From G965220825 sp965220825 (lineage in GTDB: Bacteria > Pseudomonadota > Alphaproteobacteria > UBA828), in assembly GCA_965220825.1 (NCBI GenBank), contig OZ244839.1, positions 2,542,001-2,606,000 on the forward strand: a DNA stretch of 64,000 bases, read 5' to 3'. This document shows, in pieces, positions 7,404-15,778 of this stretch (within the stretch, counting starts at the first letter, position 1; each line of letters begins with the position of its first letter). The notes below the pieces were generated by a model. The model saw only the letters and a program-made list of their open reading frames with translations, was not told the DNA's origin and made no database searches. The translations under genes and the position numbers were made by a program.

Positions 7404-8705
7404 ATGGACGAGAGACATCTGCAGGAAAGAGAGAGGCGTTTCGAAGCCGAGGCGGAGGGCCGCGCACAGCGCACCGCCGGGCTCGACCGGCGCGAGTTCA
7501 TGGTGGCTGCGGGCGCGGCAGCCGCCGCCGTCACGGGCCTCGCCGCAGGCGAGGCCCGGGCGGCGTTCTCCGACCGGGTCGCCGGCATCGCGCAGGACGA
7601 GCCGATGGAGCTCATCGGCACCGGGGTCTCGGCGCAGGAGCGCTTCTTCAAGAAGTTCGAGGAGATGTCCGGCGGGCTCCAGGTCACGGGCCAGGTGGCG
7701 AGCCTCTCCGACTCGGTCCAGAAATGGATCACCGGCGGCTACAAGACCTTCTCGATGATCGAGACCAACGCCTTCCGCACGCCGGCGCTGAAGGATGCGG
7801 GCACCATCGCGCCCGTCCCGGCGGAGAAGATCACCAACTGGGAGTTCGCCGACACGCTGTTCACCGATCCGGACCATGTCGGCGCCGACCACACCAGCGG
7901 CTGGCCGGTGGACATGGTCTATTGGGACGAGAGCCGCACCGCGTTCAAGATGCTGCCCCAGATCTACAATATGGACGCGCTCGGCATCCTGCCGCACAAG
8001 TTCGCCGACAGCCAGGCGGACCGCAGCACGCCCGATACGCTCGGCGTGCTCTATGAGGGCACCTGGCGGGACGTGGACCTGCGCGGCAAGGTCTCGATCC
8101 AGAACGAAGACCTCATCGGCCCGCCGCGGGCGGCGAGCTACCTGGTGAAGAACCGCAAGATGGATCCGGTGAGCGTGGGCTATGGCGACCTGGAGGAGGA
8201 CGAGCTCAAGACCGTCATCGACTTCCTCATCGGCGCCAAGCAGGACGGCGTGTTCCGCGCGCTCTGGACCAACTATGGCGAGGCGGTGAACCTCCTGGCC
8301 TCCGAGGAGGTCTGGGGGATCGACTGCTGGAACCCGGTCATCGAGGATGTGCGGAAGCGCGGCATCCCGTGCTGGTATGTGGACGTCTGGGAGGGCACGG
8401 GCGCCTGGTATTACGGCATGTGCCTCTCGAGCGAAGCGCCGCAGCCGGAAGTCGCCATGGCCTATATGGACTGGTGCCTCGAAGGCTGGCGGGGTGCGGC
8501 GGATGCGGAGCAGGGCTATTACTCCCCCTGCCCGGACACGGCGCGGAACTACATGTCCGAAGACGGGTGGCTCAAATGGTACGAGGGCCGCGGGCGTGAC
8601 ACCGGACCCAAGCTCCGGCGCCAGTCCAACATCGCCTACTGGATGATCTGGCCGCGCAACGTGACGCTCTTCATCAAGGAGTGGAACCGCTTCCTCGCCG
8701 CCTGA
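7404..8705 (+). CDS. Tat-exported extracellular solute-binding protein (family 1 / polyamine type)
   Basis: Periplasmic binding component of an ABC importer, 433 residues. After a charged leader of about 28 residues comes a twin-arginine motif (LDRREFMVAAG) and an alanine-rich hydrophobic stretch ending near GEARAAFS, so export is probably by the Tat pathway. The mature part resembles spermidine/putrescine-type binders (ITNWEFADTLF, GTWRDVDLRGKVSIQNED, CWNPVIEDVRKRG). The ATG follows a strong AGGGGGGAG site. No permease or ATPase gene lies beside it, so the rest of the importer must be encoded elsewhere or this protein serves another role. A hairpin terminator follows at 8724. The ligand is unknown. 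Confidence 0.8.
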   Translation: MDERHLQERERRFEAEAEGRAQRTAGLDRREFMVAAGAAAAAVTGLAAGEARAAFSDRVAGIAQDEPMELIGTGVSAQERFFKKFEEMSGGLQVTGQVASLSDSVQKWITGGYKTFSMIETNAFRTPALKDAGTIAPVPAEKITNWEFADTLFTDPDHVGADHTSGWPVDMVYWDESRTAFKMLPQIYNMDALGILPHKFADSQADRSTPDTLGVLYEGTWRDVDLRGKVSIQNEDLIGPPRAASYLVKNRKMDPVSVGYGDLEEDELKTVIDFLIGAKQDGVFRALWTNYGEAVNLLASEEVWGIDCWNPVIEDVRKRGIPCWYVDVWEGTGAWYYGMCLSSEAPQPEVAMAYMDWCLEGWRGAADAEQGYYSPCPDTARNYMSEDGWLKWYEGRGRDTGPKLRRQSNIAYWMIWPRNVTLFIKEWNRFLAA

Positions 8706-8723
8706 GGGGGGCGGGTCGGGCCT

Positions 8724-8756
8724 GGAGCGCGGGCCTTCCGGCCCGCGCTCCGCATT
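8724..8756 (+). terminator. Strong GC hairpin after the solute-binding protein gene
   Basis: GGAGCGCGGGCC at 8724-8735, a TTCC loop at 8736-8739, and the exact complement GGCCCGCGCTCC at 8740-8751, followed by GCATTT. This 12-bp perfect stem starts 19 bases after the stop codon and probably ends transcription of the M20-racemase-binding protein group. The T-run is short, so efficiency is uncertain. Confidence 0.7.
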
Positions 8757-8828
8757 TCTGAGGACGCGTAGGAGCCTCTTGCTCCCGCGGCGCCGCGTGC
8801 GCGGCTTGCGTGCGGCGGAGGGGCGGGC

Positions 8829-10787
8829 ATGATGGGCGCGCCGCATCGCCGCTCGAGCCCCGCCATGCTGTCCACCGCACACGCTCTTCTGGCCGACGAG
8901 GATCGCCTTCGCGCCGCCCTCGACGAGGCCGATATCGGGCCTCTGGTCATGGTGCTGGTGCAGCTCACCGACGACGAGGCGCTGCTGGACGAGCTCCGGC
9001 CCTGCTTCAAGGGCGCGTGGGGCTATACCCACCATGTGCCGGAGAAGGAGCAGCGCGCGGTGCGGGCGCGGCTGGTGGAGGTGCTGCGGGCCTATGCGGC
9101 CGAGGGGCGCTCCCTCATGCGCGTCCCTTCCGACAGGCTCTTGCGCAAGATGATGAGCGTCTGCGTCGGCGAGGACGTGCCGGAAGAGTACGTGCCCATG
9201 ATGCTGGAGGAGATGGCGCTGGACGACAGCGACCCGCGCGGCGTGGCGTGGCGGGCCGAGCCGCCGCAAGAGGCGCTCGAGGGCTTCAAGGTGGTCGTCA
9301 TCGGCGCGGGCATGTCGGGTCTCTGCGCCGGCGTGCGGCTCCGCCAGGCCGGCATCCCGTTCGAGATTTTCGAGAAGAACGGCACCGTGGGCGGGACCTG
9401 GCACGAAAACGCCTATCCTGGCTGCGGCGTGGACACGCCCAACCACTTCTATTGCTATTCCTTCGCGCCCAACCACGCCTGGCCCGCCTATTACTCCAAG
9501 CGCGACGAGCTCCAGGCCTATTTCGAGCGCTGTGCGGAGGCCTACGCGCTTCGGCCCTTGATTCGCTTCCGCACCGAGGTGGTCTCCGCCGAATGGGACG
9601 AAAGCGCCCAGCTCTGGCGCCTTCTGGTGCGCGAGGAGGGCGGCGCCGAGCGGCGGGTGGCGGCCAATGCGGTGATCTGCGCCGTGGGCCAGCTCAACCG
9701 CCCCAAGCTGCCGGACATTCCGGGGCTCGAGAGCTTCGCCGGCCCCGCCTTCCACACCGCGCGCTGGGAGCACGAGCACGAACTCGCCGGCCGGCGCGTC
9801 GCCATGATCGGCACCGGGGCGTCCGGCATGCAGGTGGGGCCCACCATTGCGCCGAAGGTGGGCCGGCTCACGGTCTTCCAGCGTTCGCCCCACTGGGTGG
9901 TGCGGAACCCGGATTATCACCGCTCCGTTCGCGAGGGCGCCAAATGGGTGCTGCACCACCTGCCGCACTACGCCAAGTGGTACCGATTCACCCTCTTCTG
10001 GGGCTTTGCCGACGGCATTCACCGCGCCCTGCAACGGGATCCGGACTGGCCCCATCCCGAGCGTTCGGCGAATGCCGTCAATGAGCGTCACCGCCGCAGC
10101 ATCCTGCGCTGGCTGGACCGCGAGATCGGCGACGACCCGGCGCTTCTCGCCAAGGTGGTCCCCGACTACCCGCCCTATGGCAAGCGGATCCTGATCGACA
10201 ACCACTGGTACCGCATGCTGAAGCGCGAGAACGTCTCGCTCGTGACCGAGCCCATCGCCCGCATCGAGCCGGACGGGCTGGTGACGGCGGACGGCGTGCA
10301 TCACCCGGCGGACATGCTGGTGCTGGCCACGGGCTTCCACGCCGCCCGCATGCTCTGGCCCATGCAGGTGGCGGGGCGGGGCGGGCTCGACCTCAGGACG
10401 CTCTGGGGCGAGGACGACCCGAAGGCCTATCTCGGTATCGCGGTGCCGGGCTTTCCCAATTTCTTCGTGCTCTACGGCCCCAACACCAATCTGGGGCATG
10501 GCGGCAGCGCGATCTTCCACACCGAATGCCAGGTCCGCTACACCATGCGCTGCCTGCGGGAGCTGATCGAGACGGGCCGGCGCTCCATGGAATGCCGCCA
10601 GGACGTCCACGACGCCTATAACGAGCGGGTGGATCAAGCCCATGAGCGCATGATCTGGACCCACCCCGGCATGGAGAACTGGTACCGCAACCGCCGGGGC
10701 CGGGTCTTCGCCAACTCCCCCTGGCGGCTGGTGGACTACTGGCGGATGACGGCCGAGCCGGACCCGGCGGCGTTCACCTTCCGCTAG
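8829..10787 (+). CDS. Flavin-dependent monooxygenase, Baeyer-Villiger type I
   Basis: FAD- and NADPH-dependent oxygenase of the BVMO class, 652 residues. An N-terminal extension of about 150 residues precedes the FAD Rossmann motif GAGMSG (about residue 159) and GGTWHENAYPGCGVDTPNHFY. The BVMO fingerprint F-x-G-x3-H-x3-W is present as FAGPAFHTARW (about 303-313), followed at once by the NADPH Rossmann motif GTGASGMQ (about 327). ATGFHAARML and GPNTNLGHGG are typical of the C-terminal half. BVMOs with long N-terminal extensions are known in steroid and cyclic-ketone oxidation, but the substrate here is not evident. A start at the ATG of codon 13 is an alternative. The EEP hydrolase gene follows after 21 bases. 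Confidence 0.9.
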   Translation: MMGAPHRRSSPAMLSTAHALLADEDRLRAALDEADIGPLVMVLVQLTDDEALLDELRPCFKGAWGYTHHVPEKEQRAVRARLVEVLRAYAAEGRSLMRVPSDRLLRKMMSVCVGEDVPEEYVPMMLEEMALDDSDPRGVAWRAEPPQEALEGFKVVVIGAGMSGLCAGVRLRQAGIPFEIFEKNGTVGGTWHENAYPGCGVDTPNHFYCYSFAPNHAWPAYYSKRDELQAYFERCAEAYALRPLIRFRTEVVSAEWDESAQLWRLLVREEGGAERRVAANAVICAVGQLNRPKLPDIPGLESFAGPAFHTARWEHEHELAGRRVAMIGTGASGMQVGPTIAPKVGRLTVFQRSPHWVVRNPDYHRSVREGAKWVLHHLPHYAKWYRFTLFWGFADGIHRALQRDPDWPHPERSANAVNERHRRSILRWLDREIGDDPALLAKVVPDYPPYGKRILIDNHWYRMLKRENVSLVTEPIARIEPDGLVTADGVHHPADMLVLATGFHAARMLWPMQVAGRGGLDLRTLWGEDDPKAYLGIAVPGFPNFFVLYGPNTNLGHGGSAIFHTECQVRYTMRCLRELIETGRRSMECRQDVHDAYNERVDQAHERMIWTHPGMENWYRNRRGRVFANSPWRLVDYWRMTAEPDPAAFTFR

Positions 10788-10808
10788 GGCGCCGCCCTCG
10801 CGCACGCC

Positions 10809-11663
10809 GTGCTGCGCCTCCTCACCTTCAATACGGGCCTTGCGGAGCTTCGCCTTTTCGGTGCGCCGCTCTATGCGGACGTGCCCCATGTGGCGGCGCG
10901 GCTCGCCCGCCTCGCACCGGCGCTCAGGGCCCTGGATGCGGATGTGGTGGCCCTTCAGGAGGCGCTGCCCGCACGGGTCCGCCGCTTCCTCGCCGGGGAG
11001 CTCCGGGGCCTCTACCCCCATAGCGCGGGCCTCGCCGAGAGGGGCCGGTTCTACGGCGCGGGGCTGCTCACCCTCTCCCGCTATCCGATGACGGCCGCTG
11101 CCAGCACGACCTTCGCGTGCCAGACCGTCGAGGAGGGGCTCTTCGGCCCCCGCGGGGCGCTCGGTTGCACGGTGACGGTGCCGGGCTTCGGCCCCTGCCG
11201 GATCCTCAACCTCCACACGACCGCCGGCGGCGCGCTGAAGCGGGGCCGCCGGCGGCGGGGGCCGGGCCGGCGGGATGCGCAGATCGCCGAGGCGGTCGCG
11301 CTCGCGGACCGTGCAAGCGAAGCGCTGGTGCTGCTGGCCGGCGATTTCAACTGTGATCCGTCCCTTGCCCCCGAAGCCCACCGGCTGCCGCTTGCGGCGG
11401 GCTTCGCCGAGGCCGCCGCGCTTGCGCAAACCGCCGGCGGCTTGCGCCCTCTCGTTACGTGGGATCCGGACAATCCGCTCAACCGGGGCGCGGTCCGCGG
11501 GGCGGCACGGCGCGTGGACCATGTCTTCCTGCGCGCGCGGGAAGGCGCGGGGCCCCGCGTCGCGGAAGTGCGCACCGTGCTGCGGGAGGCCTGCGTGCCG
11601 CTGCCCGGCGGCGCCGTCCCCCTTTCGGACCATTACGGGCTGCTGGTGGAACTCGCGCCCTGA
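10809..11663 (+). CDS. Endonuclease/exonuclease/phosphatase-family hydrolase
   Basis: Metal-dependent EEP-fold phosphodiesterase or phosphatase, 284 residues, starting at GTG 10809. The core motifs are LLTFNTG (strand 1), VVALQEAL (Mg-binding Glu), NLHTTAGGAL (catalytic His), LAGDFNCDP (Asp/Asn) and the C-terminal SDHYGLLVEL (Asp/His pair). There is no obvious signal peptide. The start sits 21 bases past the monooxygenase stop with only a weak ribosome site. Related enzymes act on nucleic acid, inositol phosphates or sphingomyelin; nothing here decides between them. A basic loop with RGRRRRGPGRR near residue 144 is unusual and could bind nucleic acid or membranes. Confidence 0.82.
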   Translation: MLRLLTFNTGLAELRLFGAPLYADVPHVAARLARLAPALRALDADVVALQEALPARVRRFLAGELRGLYPHSAGLAERGRFYGAGLLTLSRYPMTAAASTTFACQTVEEGLFGPRGALGCTVTVPGFGPCRILNLHTTAGGALKRGRRRRGPGRRDAQIAEAVALADRASEALVLLAGDFNCDPSLAPEAHRLPLAAGFAEAAALAQTAGGLRPLVTWDPDNPLNRGAVRGAARRVDHVFLRAREGAGPRVAEVRTVLREACVPLPGGAVPLSDHYGLLVELAP

Positions 11664-11872
11664 CGCGCCGGCGGCCTTGGGCAGGCGGCCCGCCGGAAAA
11701 GGCGCATGACCCTGGAACCGATCGCTCCCGTCGGCGACAATCCACCCCGTCGGGTTGCCCGCCGCGGCAGCCCGGGCATCGCCGTCAGGCCGGACGGCGC
11801 CGCTCTGCCGGGGGCGCGGCTGAAATCAGGTCGAACCGCCAACGCGCAACCGATCAATGAGAGGAGCTACCG

Positions 11873-12178
11873 ATGGCAGCGTACTTCATCTTCAACCATA
11901 AGGTTCTCGATCCGAAGACGTTGAACGACGACTATCTCCCCAAGGCTGTGGAGACCTTGAAGCCCTATGATCCGGAGATTCTGGTGGTCGACCAGAACGT
12001 CGAAGTCGTCGAAGGCCGGACCGAAGACAACCGAATGGTCATCCTGAAGTTCAAGAGCCGCGAGGAAGCCAGGCGGTGGTACGATTCGCCCGAATATCAG
12101 GCGATCATCGACCTCCGCCTGAATTCCGTCGACGGCCGCGCCATCCTGTGCGATGCGTTCGATCCCGCCGGTGGCTGA
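11873..12178 (+). CDS. DUF1330-family protein
   Basis: A 101-residue protein of the ferredoxin-like alpha+beta barrel DUF1330 family, beginning MAAYFIFNHKVLDPKTLNDDYLPKAVETL. The conserved segments ILVVDQNVEVVEGRTEDNRMVILKF and SREEARRWYDSPEYQAI are diagnostic. A GAGGAG ribosome site precedes the ATG by about 9 bases. The gene stands alone between the EEP hydrolase and the ATPase gene. The biochemical role of the family is unsettled; dimeric antibiotic-monooxygenase-like folds are the structural relatives. Confidence 0.88.
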   Translation: MAAYFIFNHKVLDPKTLNDDYLPKAVETLKPYDPEILVVDQNVEVVEGRTEDNRMVILKFKSREEARRWYDSPEYQAIIDLRLNSVDGRAILCDAFDPAGG

Positions 12179-12367
12179 TCCGCATTTCTCGCCGCGGTCA
12201 TGGTCTGCGCGGCACGGCTCATTCGGGCGCATGGCGGGGCCCGCCCGGGAGCGAACAGCGGGTCGTCGGCCTCTTCCGCGACCGAATGGTCGGGGTGGAC
12301 GATCGCGCGAGGGCCCGTCGCCGTTCGACAGGCTCCGGCCGGACGGTAATGCGGGCGGAGACGTTTC

Positions 12368-13684
12368 ATGCTGAAGCGGGTCTGGATCGACGGCTACAAA
12401 TCCTTCGAGAAGTGTGAGGTTCGTCTGCCGAAGCTGGCCGTGCTTTTCGGGCCGAATGCGGCCGGCAAGAGCAATTTTCTCGACGCGCTACAACTTCTGT
12501 CGAAGCTCGGGACAAGTCGGACGCTCAAGGAGGCGTTCGATCCGCCCTGCCGTGGCAAGCCGATCGAATCCTTCACATTCGCGGAAGATGGTCTGCGAGG
12601 GCTGCTCGCGCGGGACCATTTGGCATTTACCCTCGAGGCCGATCTGTATCTACCGGATTCCGTCGTCGATTCGGTCAACCGGGAAATCCAGGAGATGCGC
12701 CGCCCCGAAAGCGATGCGGCGGCAGGGAAGACCGGTGGGTCGATCTCGCGCATCCGGGAGCGCAACCTGCGCTACAAGGTCGAGGTCGAAATGATTCCCC
12801 GATCCGGCGTTCTGCGGGTGAAGGACGAATATCTTGCCGCCCTGAATACCGCGGGAAAGCCCACAGGCGGGCGCAAGCCGTTCATCGAGCGGATCGGTGA
12901 CAAAATACATCGGCGGCTGGAGGGTCAGGCTCATCCCACCTATTTCGATCGCTATCTCGATCACACGATCCTCTCGATGCCGCACTATCCGCCGCACCAC
13001 CCGCATCTGGTCGCCGCGCGGCGCGAGCTGGAGAATTGGCGCTTCTTCTATTTCGAGCCCCGCGAAAGCATGCGCGCGGCGAACCCCATCAAGGAGGTGC
13101 GGCATATCGGCCTGATGGGTGAGGATCTTGCCGCCTTTCTCTGGACGCTCAAGGCGCATAAGCCCAAACAGTTCGGTGCGTTGGAAAAATCGTTGCACAT
13201 GTTGATGCCGAACATCGAGGGTATCGAACTCGATGTGAACGATCTGGGCGAAGTCGAGATGCGGCTCAACGAGAACGGTATCTTCAAGCCCGCCCGCATT
13301 CTGTCGGAAGGGACGCTCCGCATGCTGGGGCTGCTCGCGCTCGCGGGTGTTGAAGAGGGTCCGTCCCTGGTGGGGTTCGAAGAGCCGGAGAACGGTGTCC
13401 ATCCGAGCCGGCTCGAATTAATCGCAGATCTGTTGAAAACGCGCACGGACCCCGCCGGAGAAACGCAATATATCGTTACCACCCATTCGCTCGGCCTGCC
13501 CGACCTGCTCCCGGACGACACGTTGTTCACGGTCCGCCGCGTCGGGCGGAGCACCAGGATCGAGCCTTTCTTCCCGAGCTTGGGGCCTCTGGGAAAGAAA
13601 TCGAAAATCGACGACGCGCTCCAGGGCGGCGAGAAGAGCCTTCCGGTCTTGCACCGCATTCTGCGCGGGGATTTCGGTGCGTGA
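12368..13684 (+). CDS. AAA/ABC-type ATPase of a candidate two-gene defence module
   Basis: A 438-residue SMC/OLD-like ATPase (AAA_21/AAA_15 style). It opens MLKRVWIDGYKSFEKCEVRLPKLAVLFGPN, with Walker A GPNAAGKSNFLDAL at about residues 28-41. A long helical insert follows, then a degenerate signature (ILSEGTLRMLGLLAL, about 311-325), Walker B GFEEPENGVHP (about 337-347) and the switch VTTHS (about 369-373). The last bases overlap the GTG start of the partner gene by 8 nt, so the two proteins are probably made in ratio. Base use looks less GC-biased than its neighbours (for example AAATACATC, TTTACC), suggesting transfer. ATPases of this form pair with TOPRIM-like or RloB-like partners in AbiL, OLD and related systems; the assignment to defence is inference. 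Confidence 0.85.
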   Translation: MLKRVWIDGYKSFEKCEVRLPKLAVLFGPNAAGKSNFLDALQLLSKLGTSRTLKEAFDPPCRGKPIESFTFAEDGLRGLLARDHLAFTLEADLYLPDSVVDSVNREIQEMRRPESDAAAGKTGGSISRIRERNLRYKVEVEMIPRSGVLRVKDEYLAALNTAGKPTGGRKPFIERIGDKIHRRLEGQAHPTYFDRYLDHTILSMPHYPPHHPHLVAARRELENWRFFYFEPRESMRAANPIKEVRHIGLMGEDLAAFLWTLKAHKPKQFGALEKSLHMLMPNIEGIELDVNDLGEVEMRLNENGIFKPARILSEGTLRMLGLLALAGVEEGPSLVGFEEPENGVHPSRLELIADLLKTRTDPAGETQYIVTTHSLGLPDLLPDDTLFTVRRVGRSTRIEPFFPSLGPLGKKSKIDDALQGGEKSLPVLHRILRGDFGA

Positions 13685-14261
13685 AATCGCGTTGTTCGGC
13701 GAGGACTCGGGACATCGGCAGGTCGTCGGCACGCTGGTAAAGCGACTTGCCGACGAGCAGGGCATCGAAGCGCGGCTCGAATGGCGCAGCGCGGTGGGAG
13801 GCCGCGGCCAGGTCGTGCAGGGGTTCAAGCGCTATCTGCGCGATATCGGCGCGCAGGGCAACCGCCTGCCCGACCTTGTCGTGGCCGCAACGGATGCGAA
13901 CTGCAAGGGACTGAACGAGCGGACCGGAGAATTCGGAGTCGTTGACCCGCCCCCGCCCGTGGTTTTCGCAATTCCCGACCCGCATATCGAGCGCTGGCTG
14001 CTTCTCGACGGTGCGGCCTTTCGAAGCGCGGTCGGTCGGGGCTGCGACGCGCCCGACCTGAAATGCGATCGGGACCGCTACAAGCAGCGCCTCCGTCAGG
14101 CCGTTCGCAATGCCGGTATCGAGCCCAGCTTCAGCGGTATGGAATTCACCGAAGACATCGTGCGACATATGGACATCGAGCGCGTGGCGAAGGCGGACCG
14201 GTCCTTCAAACGGTTCGTCGACGATCTGAACGCGGCGTTCCGGCGCTGGCGCGGCGGCTGA
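13677..14261 (+). CDS. TOPRIM-like / DUF4276- or RloB-like partner of the ATPase
   Basis: A 194-residue protein starting GTG at 13677, overlapping the upstream stop codon. The N-terminus REIALFGEDSGHRQVV places an acidic residue after the first strand (GED), LVVAATDANCKGLNE gives the second acidic position, and FAIPDPHIERWLLLDGAAF matches the P-x-x-E-x-W-LL segment seen in DUF4276 and RloB proteins, which are distant TOPRIM-fold nucleases (family knowledge, recognised by eye). The C-terminal half is charged and helical (DRDRYKQRLRQAVRNAG). The close coupling to the ATPase is the main support for a shared function. If it is a nuclease, the ATPase would gate it. Confidence in the exact family is moderate. 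Confidence 0.65.
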   Translation: MREIALFGEDSGHRQVVGTLVKRLADEQGIEARLEWRSAVGGRGQVVQGFKRYLRDIGAQGNRLPDLVVAATDANCKGLNERTGEFGVVDPPPPVVFAIPDPHIERWLLLDGAAFRSAVGRGCDAPDLKCDRDRYKQRLRQAVRNAGIEPSFSGMEFTEDIVRHMDIERVAKADRSFKRFVDDLNAAFRRWRGG

Positions 14262-14287
14262 CGGAAGCCTCGGCGCCCAGCCCCCCG

Positions 14288-14677
14288 TCAAGCCGGTGGG
14301 GCGGGGGTCATCCAGCCGATGGCGGCGCCGGGGTTGTCCCGCAGGATGGCGATGCGGCCCACATCGGGAACGTCGAAAGGCGGGCGCAGGATTTCGCCGC
14401 CTGCCGCCGCGGCGCGGGCGGTGCACGCATCCACGTCGTCCACCGCGATATAGCAGAACCAGTGGTCCGGCAGGCCGTCGAAGCCGGTGCCGGGCTTCAT
14501 CTCCATCATGCCGCCCGCCGGCTCGCCGTCCGCCTTGCAGATGGTATAGGCGCCGTCGGCCGTGGGCATCTCCTCGTAGGTCCAGCCGAGGGTCTCGGCG
14601 TAGAAGGCCTTGGCGTCCTCCAACCGCCAGGTCATCAACTCGTTCCAGTAGAACCGGCCGTGCTTGCTGGGTGGCAT
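14288..14677 (-). CDS. VOC-superfamily (glyoxalase/bleomycin-resistance-like) protein
   Basis: A 129-residue protein from ATG 14677, preceded by a perfect AGGAGG at the proper distance, which decides the start against the longer open frame. It shows the paired beta-alpha-beta-beta-beta modules: KHGRFYWNELMTWRLEDAKAFYAETLGW, then a glycine-rich turn GGMMEMKPGTGFD, then HWFCYIAVDDVDACTARAAAAGGEI and GRIAILRDNPGAAIGWMTP. Such proteins bind a metal or a hydrophobic ligand; the metal ligands are not obvious. It follows tsaB on the same strand after 28 bases. Function beyond the fold is unknown. Confidence 0.85.
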   Translation of the reverse strand: MPPSKHGRFYWNELMTWRLEDAKAFYAETLGWTYEEMPTADGAYTICKADGEPAGGMMEMKPGTGFDGLPDHWFCYIAVDDVDACTARAAAAGGEILRPPFDVPDVGRIAILRDNPGAAIGWMTPAPPA

Positions 14678-14705
14678 GGGTTTCTTCCTCCTTTGCTGCC
14701 GCGTG

Positions 14706-15398
14706 TCACGCGAGGGTTGTGTGGGAATCCCGTGCGCCGAATTCCCTGAGATAGAGCGGGCGTATCGTGGCGCCTTCCATGGCACGGTCCGCGCCCTCCG
14801 CCGCGCAGCGCACCAGAACGCCGGCGTCGGGCCAGACGCTTGCAAGGGCCCGGTGGGGCTCGAATGCCGGCGGCAGGGCGTCCGCCGCCTGCTCCTGCCC
14901 GGTGCCCGCCAGAACAAGCGGGCCGTCTTGCAGACCGCCCTCCCCCTCCAGAAGGCCGCCGAGCCCGCCCGCCGGCACCGCGCGCGGCGCACAGAGCGGG
15001 TGGAGCGCGGGATCGAAGAGCTGCGCATAGAGCCGCCCCCGGCCCGCGTCGAGTGTCGCGAGGACGGGGCCCGTGCGTTCGCCCCCGGGCACGCCGGCGG
15101 CGAGCACCTCCAGCGTGGTCAGGCCGATCAGCGGTTTGCCGGCGGCGAGCGCGAGCCCCCGTGCGGCGGCGAGCCCGATGCGAATGCCGGTAAAGGAGCC
15201 CGGGCCCACGGTAACGGCGAAAAGGTCGGTCTCGGCGAGCGGGACGCCGCCCTCCCTGGCGAGCGCCGCAACCATGGGCATCAGCGCTTCGGCATGGCGC
15301 CCGCCGTCCCGCACGAAGCGGCGTGCCGCGAGCGCGCCGTCCGCCCATAGCGCGGCGGAGCGCGCCTCCGTCGCCGTGTCCAACCCGACTATCCGCAT
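14706..15398 (-). CDS. tsaB: tRNA threonylcarbamoyladenosine biosynthesis protein TsaB
   Basis: Partner of TsaD and TsaE in forming the N6-threonylcarbamoyl modification on A37 of ANN-decoding tRNAs. The 230 residues carry the ASKHA-fold N-terminus MRIVGLDTATEARSAAL, then GGRHAEALMPM and the family signature VTVGPGSFTGIRIGLAAARGLALA. In many relatives rimI follows; here the next gene is the VOC protein gene, so the usual pair is broken. The upstream side ends at the second IS481-derived fragment about 75 bases away. Confidence 0.95.
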   Translation of the reverse strand: MRIVGLDTATEARSAALWADGALAARRFVRDGGRHAEALMPMVAALAREGGVPLAETDLFAVTVGPGSFTGIRIGLAAARGLALAAGKPLIGLTTLEVLAAGVPGGERTGPVLATLDAGRGRLYAQLFDPALHPLCAPRAVPAGGLGGLLEGEGGLQDGPLVLAGTGQEQAADALPPAFEPHRALASVWPDAGVLVRCAAEGADRAMEGATIRPLYLREFGARDSHTTLA

Positions 15399-15568
15399 GG
15401 CGCGCCCGGTTTATCCCGGCCGCGACCGAAAGCAAACCGTGCCGGTGGAGGCCGCGCACCCGCGCATATGCGTGTGCACGTTCAGACAGGTATGAGACGC
15501 GTCTCTTGAAACGAGGTTCGGGGTCTCTGAAGCGGTCGGTCGACACATCAACCGCTTCGGAGACCCCC

Positions 15569-15778
15569 ATGACAGGTTTGGTGCGCGGGTCTCCAGGCCC
15601 GCATGTTTTTGTTTTTCGAGAAGGAGAAAAATGCGGGCCTGGAGACCCGCGCACCAAGGAAGGGGGCGCCGACGCGGTCAATACCATCAGACCCGCCCAG
15701 GTCCTTGGCGGACAAAACCCGGCCGAATGTCTTGCCAACCAGACAGCCAAAGAAACCCCAGCGTCTCAAACGGCCTGA
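15569..15778 (+). CDS. Remnant fusion ORF across the hairpin (69 aa)
   Basis: An open frame from the ancestral transposase start codon through the hairpin into the ancestral transposase C-terminus and stop. The peptide runs MTGLVRGSPGPHVFVF, then EKCGPGDPRTK, then NTIRPAQVLGGQNPAECL and ends KETPASQTA. The last third aligns residue by residue with the end of the complete transposase. No catalytic residue is retained. Whether it is translated is unknown; the same arrangement stays open in the copy at 45.8 kb, which argues against pure chance. Confidence 0.35.
   Translation: MTGLVRGSPGPHVFVFREGEKCGPGDPRTKEGGADAVNTIRPAQVLGGQNPAECLANQTAKETPASQTA
15578..15657. repeat. 27-bp perfect hairpin of the IS-derived family (copy 2)
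   Basis: Left arm 15578-15604 starts TTGGTGCGCGGGTCTCCAGG; right arm 15631-15657 is its exact complement, ending GACCCGCGCACCAA. The 26-base loop (15605-15630) is T-rich then A-rich around CGAG. A stem this long and perfect would be very stable as RNA or as a cruciform. Near-identical structures occur at 37403-37484 and 45797-45878. Confidence 0.92.

Noticed and set aside
5217..11633. A 2138-codon open frame on the minus strand
   Set aside because: It is antisense to five well-supported plus-strand genes, is rich in Arg, His, Gly and Ala as expected of an antisense frame in GC-rich DNA, and shows no family motif.
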